Of a stretch of 54,123 nucleotides of DNA, positions 23,969-32,006 are shown one piece after another (positions within the stretch are counted from its first letter, which is position 1; each line of letters starts with the position of its first letter). The stretch is from Streptomyces sp. AA1529 (GTDB taxonomy: Bacteria > Actinomycetota > Actinomycetes > Streptomycetales > Streptomycetaceae). Position numbers and translations under genes: made by a program. Location of the stretch: assembly GCF_000280905.1 (NCBI RefSeq), contig NZ_ALAP01000106.1, positions 1-54,123 of the forward strand, read 5' to 3'. Below the pieces are notes generated by a model. The model made no database searches. It was given only the letters and a program-made list of their open reading frames with translations, and was not told the origin of the DNA.

Positions 23969-24898
23969 ATGTCATCTGCGAGCCGCTATACGTACCTCGG
24001 CCCCGAGGGCACCTTCACCGAGGCCGCGCTGCACACCCTGCCGGAAGCAGCCACCCGCCAGCTCACTCCCATGGTGTCGGTACCGGCTGCCCTGGACCCC
24101 GTGCGGAACGGGGAGGCCCAAGCGGCGTTCGTACCGATCGAGAACTCGGTGGAGGGCGGCGTCACGGCCACCCTGGACGAGCTGGCGGGCGGCAGCCGGC
24201 TGATGATCTACCGCGAGGTGCTGCTGCCGATCGCCTTCGCGCTGCTGGTGCGGCCCGGCACGCCCCTGGCGGAGGTCAAGACCGTCACCGGTCATCCGGT
24301 GGCCCAGCCGCAGGTGCGCAACTGGCTCGCAGCGCAGCTGCCGGACGCCGTGTGGGAGTCGGCGGCCTCCAACGCGGACGGCGCCCGGCTGGTGCAGGAG
24401 GGGCGGTACGACGCCGCGTTCGCGGGCGAGTTCGCCGCCGCGACCTACGGTCTGGAGCCGCTGGTCACCGACATCCACGACGCGGAGAACGCGACGACCC
24501 GGTTCGTGCTGCTGGGGCCGCCCGGGCGCCCGGCGGCGCCGACGGGCGCCGACAAGACCTCGGTGGTCTTCTGGCTGCGCGGGGACCAGCCGGGCGCGCT
24601 GCTGGAGGTGCTGCACGAGTACGCCTCGCGCGGCGTCAACATGATGCGGATCGAGTCGCGGCCCACGGGCGAGGGCATCGGGCAGTACTGCTTCCAGATC
24701 GACTCCGAGGGCCATGTGCAGGACCGCCGGGTGGGCGACGTGCTGATGGGGCTGCGGCGCTCGTGCCGCGCGGTGCGCTTCCTGGGTTCGTACCCGCGCG
24801 CCGACCGGCAGCCGCCCACGGTGCGCTCGGGTGCCGCGGACGAGGATTTCGTGGCGGCGGCCGACTGGCTGTCGCGGTGCCTGGACGGGCGGGACTGA
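23969..24898 (+). CDS. pheA: Prephenate dehydratase
   Basis: A 309-residue monofunctional enzyme converting prephenate to phenylpyruvate in phenylalanine synthesis. The PDT domain (about 5-185) has the conserved EGTFTEAA, VPIENSVEGGV and NATTRFVLLG (Thr-Arg-Phe) motifs. The C-terminal ACT domain (about 200-285) carries GALLEVL and ESRPTGEG, the phenylalanine-binding GALV/ESRP regions, so feedback inhibition is expected. TACCGT sits six bases before the ATG and no ribosome binding site is visible, which suggests a leaderless mRNA. It is the last gene before a long intergenic region and is not coupled to the peroxidase gene. Confidence 0.96.
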   Translation: MSSASRYTYLGPEGTFTEAALHTLPEAATRQLTPMVSVPAALDPVRNGEAQAAFVPIENSVEGGVTATLDELAGGSRLMIYREVLLPIAFALLVRPGTPLAEVKTVTGHPVAQPQVRNWLAAQLPDAVWESAASNADGARLVQEGRYDAAFAGEFAAATYGLEPLVTDIHDAENATTRFVLLGPPGRPAAPTGADKTSVVFWLRGDQPGALLEVLHEYASRGVNMMRIESRPTGEGIGQYCFQIDSEGHVQDRRVGDVLMGLRRSCRAVRFLGSYPRADRQPPTVRSGAADEDFVAAADWLSRCLDGRD

Positions 24899-25008
24899 CC
24901 GGACGCTCCGCGACGGGACCGACCGGACGGGACCGAGCTGACGGGACCGAGCGGCGCCGGGGCGCCGCTCGGGGGCCGGGAGGAGCGCCGTACACAGACC
25001 CCGTGAAG

Positions 25009-25307
25009 TTATCCACAGGGGTGGAGGGCGACCTGTGCACAAGTCGACAGAGAAAACGGACGCAGTCGACAAAACGGCATACAGACCACATCCCCTTCCA
25101 CAGGGAGCACCCCACGCCGCGTCACTACAATTCCCTTGATCAACTCTTTGGGGTGAGCTATTCCCCCTCGATTGAGTGGGTATTTCGGGTTTACCCCGGG
25201 AATTCCGCGCCGATCGCACCGGCGCCGGAACGGAACGCCCTCATTTCCACAGCACCTCTTCCACTCCTGTGGAAAACTCGACCGCCATCCTCCCCGGCTG
25301 TGGATAA
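25009..25307. promoter_or_regulatory. Cluster of DnaA-box-like sequences
   Basis: Two perfect TTATCCACA 9-mers face each other: 25009-25017 on plus and 25299-25307 on minus. TTTTCCACA (25268-25276, minus), TTGTGCACA (25034-25042, minus) and ATTTCCACA (25243-25251, plus) are one or two mismatches from the consensus, and a further TCCACA core occurs near 25097. In a genome this G+C-rich such A/T-containing 9-mers are not expected to cluster by chance. The Streptomyces box is usually TTGTCCACA, so affinity is uncertain. Confidence 0.55.
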
Positions 25308-25414
25308 GTGCACGCGGAGGGCCCGCTCAACTCCCCCGCGAGTGCACGCAGTCCACGGGGCCTCCGGCGCGGCGCACCGCACGGAGGGATCCGCTCCGAG
25401 CGGAAGGCGGAAAG

Positions 25415-25438
25415 CCGGAGAACCGGAGAACCGGAGAA
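25415..25438 (+). repeat. Three tandem CCGGAGAA units
   Basis: Perfect 8-bp repeats at 25415-25422, 25423-25430 and 25431-25438, followed by degenerate GGAA-rich copies toward serS. Confidence 0.75.
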
Positions 25439-25561
25439 TCGGAAGAACGGAAATCCCCGAGGAGCGGCATTCTCCCGGAATACCAAAACCCCCAATTCGG
25501 ACAAACCGCATCAAAGGGATGTCGAATCGAGCGGCGCTCGGGCCACCGGTACCCTGGCGGG

Positions 25562-26839
25562 GTGATTGACCTTCGCCTGCTCCGTGAGGACCCCGACCGT
25601 GCGCGCGCCTCCCAGCGCGCCCGTGGAGAGGACGTCGACCTCGTCGACGCGGTGCTCTCCGCCGACGAGCGGCGCAGGTCCTCCAGTGTCCGCTTCGACG
25701 AACTCCGCTCCGAGCAGAAGCAGCTCGGCAAGCTCATCCCGAAGGCCGCGGGCGAGGAGAAGGACGAACTGCTGCGCCGCGCCGGGGAACTGGCCGGCGC
25801 GGTGAAGGCCGCCGACGCGGAGAAGGACGAGGCCGCGGAGGAGACCCAGCGGCTGCTGCGCCGGCTCAGCAACCTGGTGCACCCCGACGTCCCGGTCGGC
25901 GGCGAGGAGGACTTCACCGTCCTGGAGACCCTCGGGACACCCCGCGACTTCGCGGCCGAGGGCTTCGAGCCCAAGGACCACCTGGAACTGGGCCAGAAGC
26001 TCGGCGCCATCGACGTCGAGCGCGGCGCCAAGGTGTCGGGCTCGCGCTTCTACTTCCTCACCGGCGTCGGCGCCCTGCTGGAGCTGGCCCTGGTCAACGC
26101 GGCGATCGCCCAGGCGACCGAGGCCGGCTTCACCCCGATGCTGACACCGGCGCTGGTCAAGCAGCAGGCCATGGACGGCACCGGCTTCCTCGGCCAGGCC
26201 GCGCAGGACGTCTACCACCTGGACAAGGACGACCTGTACCTCGTCGGCACCTCCGAGGTCGCGCTGGCCGGATACCACATGGACGAGATCGTCGAGGCCG
26301 ACCGGCTGCCGCTGCGCTACGCCGCCTTCTCGCCCTGCTTCCGCCGCGAGGCGGGCTCGTACGGCAAGGACACCCGCGGCATCTTCCGCGTCCACCAGTT
26401 CGACAAGGTGGAGATGTTCTCCTACGTCGCGCCGGAGGACTCCCAGGAGGAGCACCGCAGGCTGCTGCAGTGGGAGAAGCAGTGGCTCTCGTCCCTGGAA
26501 CTGCCGTTCCAGGTGATCGATGTGGCCACCGGCGACCTGGGCTCCTCGGCGGCCCGCAAGTTCGACTGCGAGGCGTGGATCCCCACCCAGGGCAAGTACC
26601 GCGAGCTGACCTCCACCTCGGACTGCACCGAGTTCCAGTCCCGCCGGCTCGCGGTCCGGATGCGCGACGGCAAGACCGTGCGGCCGCTGGCGACACTGAA
26701 CGGCACCCTGTGCGCGGTACCCCGCACCATCGTCGCGCTGCTGGAGAACCACCAGCAGGAGGACGGCTCGGTGTGGGTGCCGCCGGTGCTGCGACCGTAT
26801 CTGGGCGGCCGCAGCGCACTGGAGCCGGTCGCCAGGTGA
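25562..26839 (+). CDS. serS: Seryl-tRNA synthetase
   Basis: A 425-residue class II synthetase charging tRNA-Ser. The N-terminal coiled-coil arm (about 25-105, Glu/Arg/Ala-rich) recognises the long variable arm. The catalytic core carries motif 2 (FRREAGSYGKDTRGIFRVHQF) split by its loop and motif 3 (TLNGTLCAVPRTIVALLENHQ). The length matches bacterial SerS. The GTG at 25562 aligns with the universal start (IDLRLLREDPD) and has no Shine-Dalgarno; TACCCT lies just upstream, consistent with leaderless transcription. The stop overlaps the start of the HAD gene by four bases. Confidence 0.97.
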   Translation: MIDLRLLREDPDRARASQRARGEDVDLVDAVLSADERRRSSSVRFDELRSEQKQLGKLIPKAAGEEKDELLRRAGELAGAVKAADAEKDEAAEETQRLLRRLSNLVHPDVPVGGEEDFTVLETLGTPRDFAAEGFEPKDHLELGQKLGAIDVERGAKVSGSRFYFLTGVGALLELALVNAAIAQATEAGFTPMLTPALVKQQAMDGTGFLGQAAQDVYHLDKDDLYLVGTSEVALAGYHMDEIVEADRLPLRYAAFSPCFRREAGSYGKDTRGIFRVHQFDKVEMFSYVAPEDSQEEHRRLLQWEKQWLSSLELPFQVIDVATGDLGSSAARKFDCEAWIPTQGKYRELTSTSDCTEFQSRRLAVRMRDGKTVRPLATLNGTLCAVPRTIVALLENHQQEDGSVWVPPVLRPYLGGRSALEPVAR

Positions 26840-27669
26840 GCACGCCGCCCGCCGCGCCCTCCGGCCCGCCCGCCTTCCCCTACCGTCTGATCGCCACCGA
26901 TCTCGACGGCACCCTGCTGCGCTCCGACGACACCGTCTCGGAGCGCACCCGGGCCGCCCTCGACGCCGCCACCGCGCAGGGTGCCGCGCACATCGTCGTC
27001 ACCGGCCGGGCCGTGCCGTGGACGAAGCAGATCCTGGCGGACCTCGGCCACCGCGGACTGGCGGTGTGCGCACAGGGTTCGCAGGTCTACGACGCGGGTT
27101 CGGGCCGGCTGCTGACCTCCGTCACCCTCGACAGGCGGGTCGCCGAGCAGGCCCTCACCCTGCTGGAGAAGGAGGTGGGCACCGTCGCGGTGGCCGCCTC
27201 CCGGGACGGTCTGGACGGCGAGGTGCTGGCCGGGCCCGGGTACCGCGTCCACGACGGGCCGCTGCCCTATGTCCCCTTCGAGGACCGCGAGACCATCTGG
27301 CAACAGCCGCTCAACAAGCTCTACATCCAGCATCCGCAGCTCGGCGACGACGAGTTGGTGAAGGCCGCACGGGCCGCCGTCGGCGATCTGGTGGGCGTGG
27401 TCATGGCTGGCGAGGGCATCGTGGAGCTGCTCCCGCTGGGCCTCAGCAAGGCCAAGGGGCTCGCGCTGGCGGCCCGCCGGCTCAAGGTCCGCGCGGCCGA
27501 GACCCTCGCCTTCGGCGACATGCCCAACGACATCCCCATGTTCGCCTGGGCCGGGCGGGGCGTCGCCATGGAGAACGGCCACGAGGAACTGCTGGCCGTC
27601 GCCGACGAGGTGACCACCTCCAACGACCAGGACGGCATCGCCCGGGTGCTGGAGCGGCTGGCCGCGTAG
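26836..27669 (+). CDS. Cof-type HAD phosphatase coupled to serS
   Basis: A 277-residue haloacid-dehalogenase hydrolase of the Cof/YbiV type with a large cap domain. Motif I is DLDGTLLRSD (Asp nucleophile and acid/base), motif II is VVTGR, motif III a Lys in LSKAKGL and motif IV GDMPNDIPM. Members dephosphorylate sugar phosphates, FMN, PLP and similar metabolites; the substrate here is unknown. GTG 26836 overlaps the serS stop (GTGA), so expression is tied to SerS. A paralogue with the same motifs is encoded at 53042-53926. Confidence 0.92.
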   Translation: MSTPPAAPSGPPAFPYRLIATDLDGTLLRSDDTVSERTRAALDAATAQGAAHIVVTGRAVPWTKQILADLGHRGLAVCAQGSQVYDAGSGRLLTSVTLDRRVAEQALTLLEKEVGTVAVAASRDGLDGEVLAGPGYRVHDGPLPYVPFEDRETIWQQPLNKLYIQHPQLGDDELVKAARAAVGDLVGVVMAGEGIVELLPLGLSKAKGLALAARRLKVRAAETLAFGDMPNDIPMFAWAGRGVAMENGHEELLAVADEVTTSNDQDGIARVLERLAA

Positions 27670-27783
27670 CGGGAGTCGGCCTCGCCGTCCGGTGCCGGCC
27701 TCGGGCCGGGCCGGTGGGCGGCCGACCGACCCGTAGGGCCGCCTCTCCGCCGGGTGGGTCGGCCGGGCCGTCGACGGCGCGTC

Positions 27784-28941
27784 TCAGGGCGCCCGGTTCG
27801 GGTCCTGCCCGGCCCGTGTGCCGCGGATCCGGCTCTGCGGGAAGGGGCCGGGTCCCTTCAGGCTGCGCACCACCGGGTAGGTCTCGACGTTCTGCACCCC
27901 CGAGAGCCGGGCGACCGGACCTGTCAGGTACGCGTAGAGCTCCGCAGTGTCCCGGCAGACGACGGTCAGGAACAGGTTCGCCGCACCCGTGGTGGCGCAC
28001 GCGAACGCCACCTCCTCGTGCGCGGCCAGTGCCTCTCCCGTGGCGTGCAGCCGGGCGGGCGGCACCGAGAGCCACACCGCTGCCCGCAGCCCCTGGCCGA
28101 AGACGCGCGGCCCGTACTCGACGTCGAAGTAGAGCGCTCCGCAGCCGCGCAGTTCCGCCATGCGCCGCCGCACCGCGGACGGCGACCAGCCGGTGGCCGA
28201 GGCCAGTTCGGCCACCGGGGTGCGGCCGTCGTGGGCCAGCCGGGTGAGCAGCGTGCGGTCGTCCGCGGAGAGCCGGACCGGCTCCTCGGGCGGGATGGGC
28301 GGCGGCGGGGCGAGCTGTGCCACCTGGTCGGGCGAGAGCATCCCGGACTTGAGGATGAGCCCCTCGGCGCCGCCGAAGAACTGGTGGAGCTGGCAGTAGG
28401 CGTGCACGGCCAGCACGCGCGGGGTGCGCGGCAGTTCGCGCAGCAGCAGCGCCTCGCCGCCGCCCTCGGGCGTCCAGTCGGAGCCGGCTCGCGCGACGGC
28501 GCTGACCTCGGTGCCGCCCGCCATCATCGCCACCCAGGTGGTGTCCGTGCGGCGCGCCAGCGTCTCCGCCAGCGGGACGGCCGCGTCCGGGGTCGTGGAG
28601 ACGCGGACCAGCCAGACGGTCTCGCCCAGGACGGCGGGCTCCGTGAGTCCCAGGACGCGCATGCTCCGGTCGGCGCGCAGCCGCGCCCAGCGGCGGGCGA
28701 TCGTCTGGTCGGAGACCCCGAGCACCTCGGCGATCCGCGAGAAGGCGAGCCGGCCGTCGACTTGCAGGGCGTGCGCGATCTGCCGGTCGAGGTCGTCCAG
28801 CGGCGCGGCGTCCCTGTCCGTGCCGCCCCGTGCGCTCTTTCTCCGTTGCCCGCCTTCTCTGCCCTTTCCGGCGGTCGGACGAGGACCGGCTGGAGGACCG
28901 GCTGAGGGCCTGCTGCCGCGGCGGCTGATGTCGGATCGCAC
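27784..28941 (-). CDS. Double-length Lrp/AsnC family transcriptional regulator
   Basis: A 385-residue protein made of two Lrp/AsnC units. The first helix-turn-helix (LDDLDRQIAHALQ … RIAEVLGVSDQTIARRW, about 48-90) is followed by a ligand-binding (RAM) domain. The second helix-turn-helix (LSADDRTLLTRLA … ELASATGWSPSAVRRRM, about 220-262) is followed by a second RAM domain. The N-terminal 45 residues are basic and disordered. It is divergent from the DHA2 exporter gene at 29027, which it probably controls; a direct repeat in the shared region is a candidate operator. The start is taken as GTG at 28941; no strong ribosome binding site supports it, so the true start may differ. Confidence 0.85.
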   Translation of the reverse strand: MRSDISRRGSRPSAGPPAGPRPTAGKGREGGQRRKSARGGTDRDAAPLDDLDRQIAHALQVDGRLAFSRIAEVLGVSDQTIARRWARLRADRSMRVLGLTEPAVLGETVWLVRVSTTPDAAVPLAETLARRTDTTWVAMMAGGTEVSAVARAGSDWTPEGGGEALLLRELPRTPRVLAVHAYCQLHQFFGGAEGLILKSGMLSPDQVAQLAPPPPIPPEEPVRLSADDRTLLTRLAHDGRTPVAELASATGWSPSAVRRRMAELRGCGALYFDVEYGPRVFGQGLRAAVWLSVPPARLHATGEALAAHEEVAFACATTGAANLFLTVVCRDTAELYAYLTGPVARLSGVQNVETYPVVRSLKGPGPFPQSRIRGTRAGQDPNRAP

Positions 28942-28968
28942 CGTCAGAACGCTAGTCGATGTCGGATC
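28927..28968. promoter_or_regulatory. 11-bp direct repeat in the Lrp-MFS divergent region
   Basis: GATGTCGGATC occurs at 28927-28937 and at 28958-28968, 31 bp apart centre to centre, about three helical turns. This is a candidate binding site for the double Lrp regulator. The first copy lies within the first codons of the proposed regulator start. Confidence 0.45.
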
Positions 28969-29026
28969 CCGCCACCTCCGCGGCCGTGAATGGGCCCCGC
29001 GGGGAGGGCAGAGCGAGCCTGGCGGC

Positions 29027-30661
29027 ATGGAGAACGAGAACAACAGAGACCGCTCATGGTGGCCGCTGACCGCGCTCTGCCTGGGCGGCTTCATGCTGCT
29101 GATCGATGTGACGATCGTGAACACCGCACTGCCCCGCATGGCGACCTCGCTGGACGCCTCGTTCACCTCCCTGCAGTGGGTGGTGGACGTCTACGCCGTA
29201 GCGCTGGCCGCACTGCTCCTGGTGGCGGGCTCCCTGGCCGACCTGCACGGCAGGCGCCGGGTCTTCGTCACCGGTCTGGTGCTCTTCGCCCTCGCCTCGC
29301 TGGCGTGCGGGCTCGCGCCGGACGCCGGGACGCTGATCGCCGCGCGCGCCGTGCAGGGGGTGGGCGCCGCGGCGGTGTTCGCGGCGAACGCCCCGCTGAT
29401 CACCGCGACCTACCAGGGGCGCGACAGGGGCATCGCCTTCGGCGTATGGGGCGCGGTCAACGGCGCCGCGGCCGGATGCGGGCTGGCTCTGGGCGGAGTG
29501 CTGACCGAATACGTCAACTGGCGCGCCGTGTTCTTCGTCAACGTGCCGCTGACGCTGATCGCCCTGTGGATCACCTTCCGCACCGTGCCGGAGTCCCGTG
29601 CGCCGCGCCGTCCGGGGGCGCGCGTGGACCGGGCGGGCGCCGTGCTGTTCACGCTGTGCGCGGGCACGCTGACGTACGGGCTGGTGCGGGGCGGCGACGC
29701 CGGATGGAGCGATCCGCGCGCCGCCGGCTCGCTGATCGTGTCGGTGCTGGCCGGCGCGGCCTTCGTCCTGGTGGAGCGGGCCCGCTCCACCGCGCGGGCA
29801 CGCGGAGCCGCACACGACGCGTCGGCGGGCCCGGAGCCGCTGCTGGACCTGGCGCTGCTGCGGAACCGGTCGTTCGCCGTCCTGATGGCCACCGCGCTGC
29901 TGACGCAGGCCGCCGCGTTCGCACACTTCATCTACAGCGCGCTGTGGGCGCAGTCCGTGCTGGGCATGAGCCCGCTGGAAGCGGGGCTGGCCATCCTTCC
30001 GATGGCCGGGTTCTCCTTCCTGGTCGCGAGCCTCTTCGGCGGCCGGTTGCAGCGGCTGCGGCCGCAGTACCCGCTGGGCCTCGGCGTGCTGGTGATCGGC
30101 GCGGGAGTGCTGTCCCAGCTCGCGGTGGCGCCGGAGTCCTCCTGGACGGTGCTGCTGCCCGGATGTGTGCTGATCGGCGTCGGGGTGGGCATGGCCGTCC
30201 CGGTGCTGATATCCGCCGCGCTGAGCGCCCTGCCGCCGGAGCGGGCCGGGATCGCCGGCGGCGCCGTGAACACCTTCCGGCAGTTGGGCTACGCGCTCGG
30301 GGTCGCCGTGCTCGGTACCGTCTTCGCCGGCCGGGTGCGCGAGGTGCTGACCGGCCACGGCGTGCCGCGGGCGGCGGCCGAGGCCGTGGGCGGCGGGCGC
30401 GCGCGGGAAGCCGGGGTGCCGATGGAACTGGTCCGCGAGGCGTTCGCCGCCGGGCTCGACCGGATCTTCCTGCTCTGCGGCGCGGCGGCGCTGGCATCCG
30501 GTGCCGCGGTGCTGCTGTGCGTACGAGGACGGGCGGCCACCGAGCACGGATCCGGTGGCGGCAGCGGCGCCGGGCGGCCGGAGACGCCGGAGCGGGACCA
30601 CCGGCCGGACGGTGCGGCCGTGCCGGACACGCGGTGGCCGGTGCACTCCCCGACGCCGTAG
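29027..30661 (+). CDS. DHA2-family MFS drug/solute exporter (14 TM, EmrB/QacA type)
   Basis: A 544-residue proton-coupled exporter with about 14 membrane helices. Motif C-like and DHA2 landmarks include IDVTIVNTALP in helix 1, LADLHGRRRVF between helices 2 and 3 (motif A) and the GIAFGVWGAVNGAAAGCGLALGG motif C region split across helix 5. The C-terminal 45 residues are hydrophilic. It likely exports a toxic compound or secondary metabolite recognised by the divergent Lrp regulator. The ATG at 29027 is preceded by GGGGAGGGCAGAGCGAGCC, a distant but purine-rich leader. Confidence 0.9.
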   Translation: MENENNRDRSWWPLTALCLGGFMLLIDVTIVNTALPRMATSLDASFTSLQWVVDVYAVALAALLLVAGSLADLHGRRRVFVTGLVLFALASLACGLAPDAGTLIAARAVQGVGAAAVFAANAPLITATYQGRDRGIAFGVWGAVNGAAAGCGLALGGVLTEYVNWRAVFFVNVPLTLIALWITFRTVPESRAPRRPGARVDRAGAVLFTLCAGTLTYGLVRGGDAGWSDPRAAGSLIVSVLAGAAFVLVERARSTARARGAAHDASAGPEPLLDLALLRNRSFAVLMATALLTQAAAFAHFIYSALWAQSVLGMSPLEAGLAILPMAGFSFLVASLFGGRLQRLRPQYPLGLGVLVIGAGVLSQLAVAPESSWTVLLPGCVLIGVGVGMAVPVLISAALSALPPERAGIAGGAVNTFRQLGYALGVAVLGTVFAGRVREVLTGHGVPRAAAEAVGGGRAREAGVPMELVREAFAAGLDRIFLLCGAAALASGAAVLLCVRGRAATEHGSGGGSGAGRPETPERDHRPDGAAVPDTRWPVHSPTP

Positions 30662-30720
30662 CAGGGCCCCGGGAAGGAACCGGTGGGCGAGGTCACGTCG
30701 GACGGTGCGCCGGACGGCCC

Positions 30721-31893
30721 TCAGCGCGGCCCCGGGGGCGCCTCCGGTACCGCCTGCGGGGGCGCGCCGTCCGACGGTGCGGCTGCCCCGCGCCACGAGT
30801 CGTACAGCGCGGCCGTCTCGCGGACCCGGAGCAGCAGTTCGTCGACGGCCTCGGGGGGATCGACCACCCGCACCCAGGGGCCGAACTGGAGGAGCACCGA
30901 CACGGCGGGGAGGGCGGAGAACGCGAGACGGGCGGTGACCCAGTCCCCCGCGTCCCCCGCGTCCCCCTCGTCTCCTCCGTCTCCCCCATCTCCCCCATTT
31001 CTCCCGTCGCTGCCGCCTCTTCCTTCCGCCTCATCCGCCGCGTCCCCCGCGTCCTCTGTGTCCCCCGCGCCTGGCCCTGCGGAGTCGCCGCACCCCTCGG
31101 TACCCAGGGGTGCGGCGAGGACGGGCGCGACGATCCGGGCGAACATGCCCAGCCGGGACCTGTGCACCCGCGCGGTCACCCGCACGTCCCGGTTCCGCTC
31201 CTCCACCCGCCGCCGCAGCGTCTGCCAGACGTCCGCGAGTTCGACGCCCGCGCGCCGCCGCACGGGATCCTCCAGCGCGGTCGCGGCGGCGATCCGGTCC
31301 GCGCGGAAGAGAGCGGGGGAGCCGCGCCGGTCGGCGACCAGATACCAGACACCGGCCTTGTTGACGAGACCGTACGGGTCGACGGTGTAGGTGTGCGGCC
31401 GGCTGTCGCCGCCGTGCCGGTAGCGGATGCGCAGCCTGCGGTCGGCGAAGACCGCGGTGTGCAGCACGTCCAGTTCGACCTCGGTGCGGGGGCCGGGCAG
31501 CCACCGGTCCGGGTCGACCAGGATGCGGCGGCTGGTGAGGTCGGCGGCCGGGCGGTGCGGGGCGGGCAGCGCCGCCATCACCTTGCGGAGCGCGGACGCC
31601 AGGGCGCTGTCGAGGCCGAGTGCCGAGTGCGGGCCCGGCGCGGCCAGCACGAACAGCGCGCGGGCCTCGTCCGCCGTCAGCCCGGTCACATCGGTGCGAT
31701 AGCCGGGCAGCAGCGTGATACCGCCGTGCCGGCCGCGCTCCGCGTACACCGGGACCCCGGCCGCCGACAGCGCCTCGATGTCCCGGTAGATGGTGCGCGC
31801 GGAGACCTCCAGCTCCGTCGCCAGTTCCTCGGCGGGCACGCGGCCGCGGGTCTGCAGGAGCAGCAGGATGGCCAGCAGCCGGTCGGATTTCAC
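30721..31893 (-). CDS. WYL-domain transcriptional regulator (YafY type)
   Basis: A 390-residue regulator. An N-terminal winged helix-turn-helix (SDRLLAILLLLQTRG … VSARTIYRDIEAL, 3-45) precedes a WYL domain (about 140-230) with the VDPYGLVNKAGVWYLVADRR signature segment, and a C-terminal WCX extension. An acidic Gly/Asp repeat insertion of about 45 residues (near 275-318, GDTEDAGDAADE-like and GGDGGDGGDEGD) splits the C-terminal domain, which is unusual. WYL domains sense ligands, possibly nucleic acids. It starts with GTG at 31893 and is divergent from the TIGR03086 gene; the 40-bp palindrome between them is a likely operator. Confidence 0.88.
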   Translation of the reverse strand: MKSDRLLAILLLLQTRGRVPAEELATELEVSARTIYRDIEALSAAGVPVYAERGRHGGITLLPGYRTDVTGLTADEARALFVLAAPGPHSALGLDSALASALRKVMAALPAPHRPAADLTSRRILVDPDRWLPGPRTEVELDVLHTAVFADRRLRIRYRHGGDSRPHTYTVDPYGLVNKAGVWYLVADRRGSPALFRADRIAAATALEDPVRRRAGVELADVWQTLRRRVEERNRDVRVTARVHRSRLGMFARIVAPVLAAPLGTEGCGDSAGPGAGDTEDAGDAADEAEGRGGSDGRNGGDGGDGGDEGDAGDAGDWVTARLAFSALPAVSVLLQFGPWVRVVDPPEAVDELLLRVRETAALYDSWRGAAAPSDGAPPQAVPEAPPGPR

Positions 31894-31904
31894 CCCACCA
31901 GAGT

Positions 31905-31944
31905 GCCGGAAAAATGTTGACGGGTCATGTCAGGTTTTCCCGGC
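31905..31944. promoter_or_regulatory. 40-bp imperfect palindrome in the WYL divergent promoter
   Basis: GCCGGAAAA (31905-31913) is mirrored by TTTTCCCGGC (31935-31944, one extra C), and inside these TGAC (31918-31921) is mirrored by GTCA (31929-31932). TTGACG at 31917-31922 could serve as a -35 for the plus-strand gene. It is a likely operator of the WYL regulator and sits just upstream of its own start. Confidence 0.6.
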
Positions 31945-32006
31945 AGACTCTCCTCCGTCGAAGCCGCGGCTCCGCACTGCGGAGCCCGACCCACCGGGAG
32001 AGAACT

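Larger units (their letters stand above)
24899..25561. other. Long intergenic region with DnaA-box-like sites upstream of serS
   Basis: 663 bp with no credible gene. The start (24900-24955) is repeats of GACGGGACCGA. The middle (25009-25307) has DnaA-box-like 9-mers around an A/T-richer core (25120-25200). Later come three tandem CCGGAGAA units (25415-25438). TACCCT lies about 6 bases before the serS GTG, suggesting a leaderless serS transcript. Confidence 0.6.

Noticed and set aside
29054..30796. 580-codon minus-strand frame opposite the MFS exporter
   Set aside because: Shadow of the transporter gene; Arg/His/Gln-rich text typical of antisense translation.
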